Positions 1 through 4,799 of a stretch of DNA of 8,347 bases are shown here, one piece after another; the first letter of the stretch is position 1, and every line of letters begins with the position of its first letter. Both the position numbers and the translations under genes were made by a program. The notes beneath the pieces were generated by a model that saw nothing but the letters and a program-made list of their open reading frames with translations, was not told the origin of the DNA and did not search any database. This stretch comes from Pseudomonadota bacterium (GTDB taxonomy: Bacteria > Pseudomonadota > Alphaproteobacteria > Acetobacterales > Acetobacteraceae), in contig JAJZFF010000374.1 of assembly GCA_021805485.1 (NCBI GenBank), positions 1 to 8,347 on the forward strand. Reading direction: 5' to 3'.

Positions 1-171
1 GGCGTCTCCGGCCCTCCCGTGCCGGGCGTTCGTGCTGCCGCCCGGCAACCGCGCCTGTCCGGTGAATCCGGATCTCCGTCTCCGTCGCCGTCTCGACACC
101 GGCTGATCCGGCGCGGCAGCCACGCCGCCGCCGAGATGACCGCCGAGATGGCCGCCGAGATGGCCGCATGA
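1..171 (+). other. GC-rich left-edge segment, possible 3' end of an upstream gene
   Basis: One forward frame is open from the first base to a TGA at 169-171 (56 codons) and ends in a small AEM-type repeat. A second forward frame is open from base 2 to a TGA at 104-106 and has the higher G/C content in third positions, so it is the better coding candidate by base use. A third frame stops at 63-65, and the reverse strand is also open but gives an Arg/Ser-rich low-complexity peptide. None of the translations resembles a family I recognise. A gene end here is plausible because a hairpin follows at 182-202, but neither frame nor strand can be fixed from so short a piece. Confidence 0.15.
127..167. 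repeat. 12-bp tandem repeat, about 3.4 copies
   Basis: The unit GCCGCCGAGATG occurs at 127-138, again at 139-150 with one change (first base A), exactly at 151-162, and then a partial copy GCCGC at 163-167. The 12-bp unit is a multiple of three, so copy-number change would keep a reading frame; in the open forward frame it encodes AAEM/TAEM and runs straight into a TGA. A looser 6-bp CTCCGT-like repetition sits just upstream at about 74-92. The repeat is directly visible; any function is unknown. Confidence 0.6.
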
Positions 172-181
172 TCCGGACACT

Positions 182-202
182 GGCTGGAGGGAACCTTCAG
201 CC
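182..202. terminator. Hairpin, possible terminator of the upstream gene
   Basis: GGCTGGAGG (182-190) pairs with CCTTCAGCC (194-202) over nine positions with one G-U wobble and a three-base GAA loop. This is a compact, stable RNA stem 11 bases after the last stop codon of the left-edge open frame and just before the AT-rich control region. No T-run follows directly, so it is not a textbook intrinsic terminator. It could instead be an mRNA 3'-end stabiliser or a chance stem in GC-rich DNA. Confidence 0.35.
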
Positions 203-268
203 GGGGCGTCCGTGCGGCGTCACTCCCGCATCATCTAAAAAAACGTAAAATATCTAAGAAAAATAAAA

Positions 269-283
269 TAATTACGGTAATTA
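269..283. promoter_or_regulatory. Perfect 15-base palindrome, candidate operator
   Basis: TAATTAC-G-GTAATTA has seven-base arms that match perfectly around one central base. It lies about 90-100 bases upstream of the extended -10 element, a distance compatible with an activator site or an upstream repressor site. No regulator family can be assigned from the sequence, and perfect short dyads also arise by chance in AT-rich DNA. Confidence 0.25.
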
Positions 284-368
284 AAACGATTTATGAAAAA
301 TTATTAATTAGATTAGATCATATTTTGTAGACATTTTGGTTATGAATCGATGTAAATAGCTGTTTTTA

Positions 369-377
369 TGATATAAT
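369..377 (+). promoter_or_regulatory. Extended -10 promoter element (TGaTATAAT)
   Basis: The sequence reads TGATATAAT, a perfect TATAAT hexamer at 372-377 preceded by the TG of an extended -10. The position 17 bases upstream (349-354, GATGTA) is a poor -35, which is compatible with an extended -10 promoter. The hexamer lies inside the palindrome GATATAATATC (370-380), so a reverse-strand TATTAT is present too. Chance TATAAT matches are common in DNA this AT-rich, which limits confidence. A start near 384 would fall at the edge of the second palindrome at 383-395. Confidence 0.4.
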
Positions 378-382
378 ATCAA

Positions 383-395
383 ATATGATTCATAT
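383..395. promoter_or_regulatory. Perfect 13-base palindrome at the predicted transcription start
   Basis: ATATGA-T-TCATAT has six-base arms around one base. It sits two bases after the palindrome GATATAATATC (370-380), which contains the -10 hexamer. A dimeric protein bound here would block RNA polymerase at the candidate start near 384. The symmetry is visible; the operator role is inference. Confidence 0.25.
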
Positions 396-521
396 CTTAG
401 TTTCGAGAAGCTCGTTTGCCTGTTAGATAAATTTGAGTTAACAAAATGCAACCGGACAGAGTTTCTTCACATTAGCCACCGGGATTCGCCTTTTAGAATT
501 ATCGAATATTTGAGAGGCCGC

Positions 522-1253
522 ATGATGATCGTCGATCCGAAACATCGATTTCCGCTGCACCGCTCCATTGCCTATGGCGATCAGGTCGCCGAACTGCCGC
601 ATTTCGCCTCGCCCGTCACCCGCGGATATGCCTCGCGGGAACTTCAGATCCGGCGGGAAGGCCGTCTGGCCCGCGCCTCCCGCCGTCTCTTCGACGTGAC
701 GATGAGCCTCGTCATGGCGGTCTTTCTCGCGCCCGTCATGATCATGGCCGCCATCGTCATCGCCATCGACAGTCCCGGTCCGGTCTTCTACCGCCAGACC
801 CGCGTCGGCCTGAACGGCAAGCCGTTCCGCATCACCAAGTTCCGCAGCATGCGCCGCGACGCCGAGGGGGCGGGAGTCGCCGTCTGGGCCACGACCGAAG
901 ACCCGCGCATCACCGCGGTCGGCCGCATCCTGCGCAAATACCGGATCGACGAGCTCCCCCAGTTCTTCGACGTCCTGCGCGGCGACATGAGCATCATCGG
1001 CCCGCGCCCCGAGCGTCCAGAATTTGTTGCGATCCTTCGCGAGTCGATCCCGGACTACGATTTGCGTCACGCGGTGAAGCCGGGCATTACCGGTCTGGCT
1101 CAGGTCCGCTATGCTTACGGCGCGTCGGTCGAGGATGCGCGGATGAAGCACATCTATGACACCGCGTACCTCAGAAAGAGGTCGTTCCTGCTGGATGGAA
1201 AAATTCTGATCGAAACCGTTTCAGTCGTATTGTTTGGCAAGGGCGCACGGTGA
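522..1253 (+). CDS. Short polyprenyl-phosphate sugar-1-phosphate transferase
   Basis: This enzyme moves a sugar-1-phosphate from a nucleotide sugar to undecaprenyl phosphate, the first membrane step of exopolysaccharide or glycan assembly. The 243-residue product has one hydrophobic segment (about 57-83), followed by family motifs: SPGPVFYRQTRVG (84-96), KFRSM (106-110) with the acidic DAE (113-115), IDELPQ (142-147), GPRPERPEF (160-168) and KPGITGLAQV (186-195). It is the catalytic core only: the N-terminal multi-membrane-span and nucleotide-binding-like domain found in long WbaP/EpsB-type members is absent, giving a PglC-like architecture. The start is ATG 522, or ATG 525, after GAGAGG at 512-517; a TTG at 510 in the same frame would lie upstream of that ribosome site and is less likely. 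It is the first gene of the run, 16 bases before prsK. The sugar specificity cannot be read from the sequence. Confidence 0.93.
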   Translation: MMIVDPKHRFPLHRSIAYGDQVAELPHFASPVTRGYASRELQIRREGRLARASRRLFDVTMSLVMAVFLAPVMIMAAIVIAIDSPGPVFYRQTRVGLNGKPFRITKFRSMRRDAEGAGVAVWATTEDPRITAVGRILRKYRIDELPQFFDVLRGDMSIIGPRPERPEFVAILRESIPDYDLRHAVKPGITGLAQVRYAYGASVEDARMKHIYDTAYLRKRSFLLDGKILIETVSVVLFGKGAR

Positions 1254-1269
1254 CGGCCTGCGTGGGCAT

Positions 1270-3324
1270 GTGAACGACTTCGGATTCGGCGCCGCCGGCA
1301 TCGCCGTCGGCCTGGCCTATCTGTCACTTTCGGTCTTCGTGGTTTTCGCCCGGCTGCCGCGGCGGGACCGTCTGAACCTGCCTTCGGTCCCCTGGCCGCT
1401 CTGGCGCCGCACCCGGCTGCCGATGACGTTCGCCGCCGTGGCGACCGGCGCCTTCGCCGCCGCGTCGAGCCGGCTTCCGCCCGGCTCGGCCGTGGTCTCC
1501 AGCACCTGGATGGCGGCGCTGCTCGGCTGGACCGGCGCGGTCGTCGTCCTCGATGCGGTATCGCGCAACAAGAAGCTGCGCGACCTGCCGGAACTCCAGC
1601 GCGGCCTGCTGGCCGCGCTCCTCGCCGTGTTCGCCGCGATGACGCTGACACGTGCGCTGGCGCCGGCGCTGGGGGCCGCCATCGCCATCGAGGCCCAGGT
1701 CGTTTTCGCCATCATCATGCTGGTGCTGCTGGAAAACGTCATGCGCAACGCGGAGCGCGAAATCCTCTGGCATGTCAGCCTGCCCGGCGTCGCCACCGGC
1801 GGGCTCGCGCTCGTCAGCCTGTTTCTCTACGCGGCGGTGATCCTGCAGCATCGCTTCAGCCCGCCGCTGATCGGCGCGCGGCTCGCCCTGCTGGTCATGG
1901 TCCTGCCGCTCTTCGCCGCCGGCGCGATGCGCGCGATCCGCTGGCGGCCGCGCCGGCTGCACCTGTCGCGGGAGGCCGCGTTCTACTCGGCCAGCCTGAT
2001 CCTCGGCGGCTCGTTCATGATCGTGCTCGGCATCGTCGCCGAGCTGGTTCACAATTACGGCACCAGCCTCGCCGCGGTCATCGAATGGGCCATCATGTTC
2101 GCCGGCCTGCTGGTGCTGGCGATCGTGGCGAGTTCCGGCTCGGCGCGCTCCCGCCTCATGATGATGCTCAGCCGCCATTTCGCCGCGGCACCGTACGACT
2201 ACCGCCAGGAATGGCTGCGCAGCATCGCGACCCTCTCCGCCGATGGCGGGGTCAGCGTCGCCCAGCGGGCGATCAAGGCGCTGGCCGACACGGCGGATTC
2301 GCCCAGCGGCATCCTGCTCACCCACGACCGCGAGAACGCCAGGCTCCGCTACAGCGAGGGGTGGAACACCACGCTCGAAATCCCGGCCATCCCGGCGGGG
2401 GCGGACCTGTTCCGCCAATGCGGCGAACGCACGGTCGTCGAACTCGACCCCGAGGGGGTGACCGCGCCCTTCTGGCTCGCCGTCGCCCTGCCCGACCCGC
2501 GCGAGAGCGGCCCGCTCGGCGTGGTCCTGCTCGGCCGGCCGCGCGCGGCCCAGCCCGTCCACCGCGAGATGGCGGCGCTGCTCACCGTGGTCGCCGGCGA
2601 AATCTCGCTGGTGATGGCCGAACGGCAGGCCGCGGAAGCCCTGGCGGTCGCCCGGCGCTTCGAGGAGGCCGGCAAGCGCTTCGCCTTCGTCGCGCACGAC
2701 ATCAAGAACATCGCCAACCAGCTCGGATTGCTGCTCGACAATTCCCAGCGCCACATGGCCGACCCCGAGTTCCAAGCCGACCTGATCGGCACGGTCCGCG
2801 ATTCGGTCGACAAGATCCGCGCGATGATCCGCCGCCTCGATCCGGCGGGCACCGCGCGGACCGGGCGGCTCGACGTGGGCGACCGCCTGCGGCATCTGCT
2901 CGCGCATCGCGGCACGGTGGTGCTGGACGAGGGAGAGGGTCGTTCGATCGTCTCCATCGACCCGATCACATTCGACATGATCATCAACCATCTGCTGGAC
3001 AACGCCCTTGAGGCCAGCGCGCCGGCGCAGACCGTCACCGTCGCCGTGTCGCATGAGCCCGGCCAGGCGATGATCCGCGTCATCGACCAGGGGCGCGGGA
3101 TGAGCGCGCATTTCGTGCGCGAGCGCCTGTTCAGGCCCTTCGCCTCGACCAAGGCGGCCGGCTTCGGGATCGGCGCCTTCCAGACGCGCGAACTGATCCT
3201 GCAGGCCGGCGGATCGCTCGACGTGGAAAGCGAGGAGCCGGTCGGCACCACCATGACGATCCGCCTGCCGACGGTCCACGAGGCGGCGGATCTCCTCGAA
3301 GTGGCCGGCAACCGTCATGAGTGA
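1270..3324 (+). CDS. prsK: XrtA/PEP-CTERM system sensor histidine kinase PrsK
   Basis: This is the membrane sensor kinase of the PrsK-PrsR pair. The 684-residue protein has about eight or nine hydrophobic segments (within 6-287), a PrsK-like linker with AAPYDYRQEWLR (306-317), a GAF-like domain (about 318-450), an H-box FVAHDIKN with phospho-acceptor His476, then the ATPase domain: N-box LLDNALEAS with Asn578, DQGRGM from Asp606, and GFGIG at 631-635. These match the family layout of N-terminal membrane region, GAF and kinase, and the usual length of just under 700 residues. The start is uncertain: GTG 1270 places the first membrane segment close to the N-terminus as in relatives, but no strong ribosome site is visible. 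An in-frame TTG at 1234 would overlap the sugar transferase by 20 bases. The gene overlaps prsR by 8 bases, suggesting coupled translation. The signal sensed is unknown. Confidence 0.92.
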   Translation: MNDFGFGAAGIAVGLAYLSLSVFVVFARLPRRDRLNLPSVPWPLWRRTRLPMTFAAVATGAFAAASSRLPPGSAVVSSTWMAALLGWTGAVVVLDAVSRNKKLRDLPELQRGLLAALLAVFAAMTLTRALAPALGAAIAIEAQVVFAIIMLVLLENVMRNAEREILWHVSLPGVATGGLALVSLFLYAAVILQHRFSPPLIGARLALLVMVLPLFAAGAMRAIRWRPRRLHLSREAAFYSASLILGGSFMIVLGIVAELVHNYGTSLAAVIEWAIMFAGLLVLAIVASSGSARSRLMMMLSRHFAAAPYDYRQEWLRSIATLSADGGVSVAQRAIKALADTADSPSGILLTHDRENARLRYSEGWNTTLEIPAIPAGADLFRQCGERTVVELDPEGVTAPFWLAVALPDPRESGPLGVVLLGRPRAAQPVHREMAALLTVVAGEISLVMAERQAAEALAVARRFEEAGKRFAFVAHDIKNIANQLGLLLDNSQRHMADPEFQADLIGTVRDSVDKIRAMIRRLDPAGTARTGRLDVGDRLRHLLAHRGTVVLDEGEGRSIVSIDPITFDMIINHLLDNALEASAPAQTVTVAVSHEPGQAMIRVIDQGRGMSAHFVRERLFRPFASTKAAGFGIGAFQTRELILQAGGSLDVESEEPVGTTMTIRLPTVHEAADLLEVAGNRHE

Positions 3325-4738
3325 GCCCACCGTCCCCGAGCCGAGCCTGCTGGTCGTCGAGGACGATCCGGGCCTGCGCCGGCAATATCGCTGGGCGTTC
3401 CCCGGCCGCACCGTCATCGTCGCCGGCGATCGCGACCAGGCCATCGAGCAGGCGCGGCGGGCCCGGCCCGAGGTGGCCATCATCGATCTCGGATTGCCGC
3501 CGGACCCCGACGGCATCAGCGAGGGACTGGCCATCCTCGATGCGCTGTTCCGCGAGCTCCCGGCGATCAAGGTGATCGTGGCGACCGGCAACGGCCGCCG
3601 CGAGAACGCGCTGCTGGCGATCGAGCGCGGCGCCCACGATTTTTTCGAAAAGCCGGTCGATATCGAGATCCTGCGGATCATCGTCGACCGCGCCTTCCGG
3701 CTCGCCGCGCTGGAGCAGGAAAACCGCCGCCTCAGCAACATGGTCGGGTCGAGCCCGCTGCCGCGCGTCATCGCCGGCTCCGAGGCGATGCTCAAGACCT
3801 GCCGCACGGTCGAGAAGCTGGCGCCGGCGACGGCGCCGGTCCTGCTGCTGGGCGAAAGCGGCACCGGCAAGGAGATCCTCGCCCGGGCGCTGCACGACCT
3901 CGGCCCCCGCGCGGCGGGCCCCTTCATCGCCATCAATTGCGGCGCGATCCCCGAGCCCCTGCTGGAATCCGAACTGTTCGGGCACGAGAAGGGGGCCTTC
4001 ACCGGCGCCATCAAGCAGACGCAGGGCCGGATCGAACTGGCCCAGGGCGGCACGCTGTTCCTCGATGAAATCGGCGACCTGCCGCTCGCCCTGCAGGTCA
4101 AGCTGCTGCGCTTCCTGCAGGAGGGCGTGATCGAGCGGGTCGGCGGGCGGCGTCCGATCCCGATCGACGCGCGGATCGTTTCCGCGACGCATCAGGATCT
4201 CGACGCCCTGGTCGCCGCCGGGCGGTTCCGGCTCGACCTGCTGTTCCGCCTCAATATCGTCAGCGTCAGGATCCCGCCGCTGCGCGAGCGCGGCGGCGAC
4301 GCGGTCCTGCTGGCGCGCTTCTTTCTCAGGCGCTTCGCCCAGGACCAGAACCGCCAGGGACTCGCCTTCTCCGAAGCGGCGATCGCCGCGCTGATGCGGC
4401 ATGACTGGCCGGGCAATGTCCGCGAGCTGGAAAACCGGGTGCGCCGCGCCGCCATCATGGCCGACGGCCAGCAGATCGGGGCGGCCGACCTCGATCTGGC
4501 CGACGGCGCGCTCGCGCCGCTGCCGGACCTGCGCACGGCGCGCCGCGAGGCGGAGCGGGAGGCCGTCCAGCTCGCGCTGGCGCGGGCCGACGGATCGATG
4601 GCGGCCGCGGCCAAGCTGCTCGGCGTCAGCCGTCCGACCCTGTACGCGCTGATCGACACTCTGGGTATCGGCGATGACGTCAGGATGGACCGCACCGCCG
4701 ACGCCGCCCATGACCCGGCCGGACCCGCCGGCCAATGA
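3317..4738 (+). CDS. prsR: PEP-CTERM-box sigma-54-dependent response regulator PrsR
   Basis: This NtrC-type transcription activator is the likely partner of PrsK. The 473-residue protein has a receiver domain (about 11-125) with acidic pocket Glu16-Asp17-Asp18, phospho-acceptor Asp57, Thr90 and Lys112. A sigma-54 AAA+ domain (about 145-380) follows, with Walker A GESGTGKE (179-186), the sigma-54 contact loop GAFTGA (226-231), Walker B GGTLFLDE (244-251) and WPGNVREL (364-371). A Fis-type helix-turn-helix lies at about 410-450 (AAKLLGVSRPTLYAL), then a 20-residue Pro/Ala-rich tail. All catalytic and sigma-54 contact residues look intact, so the protein should be an active RpoN-dependent activator. 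ATG 3317 overlaps the prsK stop (ATGAGTGA), which fits one kinase-regulator unit. In related loci PrsR switches on exopolysaccharide and PEP-CTERM protein genes; which promoters it binds here cannot be seen. Confidence 0.95.
   Translation: MSEPTVPEPSLLVVEDDPGLRRQYRWAFPGRTVIVAGDRDQAIEQARRARPEVAIIDLGLPPDPDGISEGLAILDALFRELPAIKVIVATGNGRRENALLAIERGAHDFFEKPVDIEILRIIVDRAFRLAALEQENRRLSNMVGSSPLPRVIAGSEAMLKTCRTVEKLAPATAPVLLLGESGTGKEILARALHDLGPRAAGPFIAINCGAIPEPLLESELFGHEKGAFTGAIKQTQGRIELAQGGTLFLDEIGDLPLALQVKLLRFLQEGVIERVGGRRPIPIDARIVSATHQDLDALVAAGRFRLDLLFRLNIVSVRIPPLRERGGDAVLLARFFLRRFAQDQNRQGLAFSEAAIAALMRHDWPGNVRELENRVRRAAIMADGQQIGAADLDLADGALAPLPDLRTARREAEREAVQLALARADGSMAAAAKLLGVSRPTLYALIDTLGIGDDVRMDRTADAAHDPAGPAGQ
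4717..4733. other. GC-rich hairpin at the end of prsR
   Basis: GGCCGG (4717-4722) and CCGGCC (4728-4733) form a perfect six-base stem with a five-base ACCCG loop, overlapping the last codons of prsR. It precedes the largest gap between the confident genes (61 bases before prsT). There is no T-run after it, so it is weak as a terminator; it could modestly attenuate read-through or mark an mRNA processing point, or be a chance stem. Confidence 0.2.
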
Positions 4739-4787
4739 CCACGCCACGCCGGTCAGACTTGAACGCAATGCCGCACATGAACGCGAT

Positions 4788-4793
4788 AAGGGG
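4788..4793 (+). promoter_or_regulatory. Ribosome binding site fixing the prsT start
   Basis: AAGGGG at 4788-4793 lies six bases before ATG 4800 and nine before ATG 4803. It is the clearest Shine-Dalgarno sequence before prsT and favours this start over the in-frame upstream ATG at 4674, which would put about 42 hydrophilic residues ahead of the signal peptide. Confidence 0.7.
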
Positions 4794-4799
4794 TGCGCG

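Larger units (their letters stand above)
229..521 (+). promoter_or_regulatory. AT-rich intergenic control region and 5' leader of the sugar transferase operon
   Basis: No gene is visible in these roughly 290 bases; all frames are short. Counting bases gives 31 G/C in the 160 positions 241-400 (19%), against obviously GC-rich coding DNA on both sides. The region holds a perfect extended -10 element at 369-377, palindromes at 269-283, 370-380 and 383-395, and a small hairpin CGAG-AAG-CTCG at 404-414. Transcription starting near 384 would leave a leader of about 138 bases before the sugar transferase. I saw no convincing -24/-12 (RpoN) element on the forward strand. AT-rich promoters of exopolysaccharide operons in alphaproteobacteria are known targets of Ros/MucR-type or H-NS-like regulators; applying that here is inference. 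Confidence 0.6.

Noticed and set aside
446..475. A nine-codon frame (ATG to TAG) in the leader, considered as a leader peptide.
   Set aside because: It has no ribosome site, no run of identical codons and no attenuator structure nearby, so it is most likely chance.
438..1151. A reverse-strand frame of 237 codons opposite the sugar transferase.
   Set aside because: It is His/Asp/Arg-rich without motifs and runs into the AT-rich control region; the forward strand has all sugar transferase motifs.
1765..1785. TGGCATG-N4-CCTGCC inside prsK, considered as an RpoN -24/-12 promoter.
   Set aside because: The GG-to-GC distance is off by one base from the required spacing and it lies in the middle of a coding region.
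1324..4101. A very long open frame on the reverse strand opposite prsK and prsR (925 codons).
   Set aside because: It is rich in Arg, Ala, Asp, Gly and His and has no recognisable domain. Long antisense frames are expected where GC-biased third positions remove stops, and the forward genes have clear domains.
4674..4799. An upstream ATG in the prsT frame that would lengthen the protein by 42 residues.
   Set aside because: It overlaps the prsR coding end, would bury the signal peptide, and lacks the ribosome site that is present before ATG 4800.
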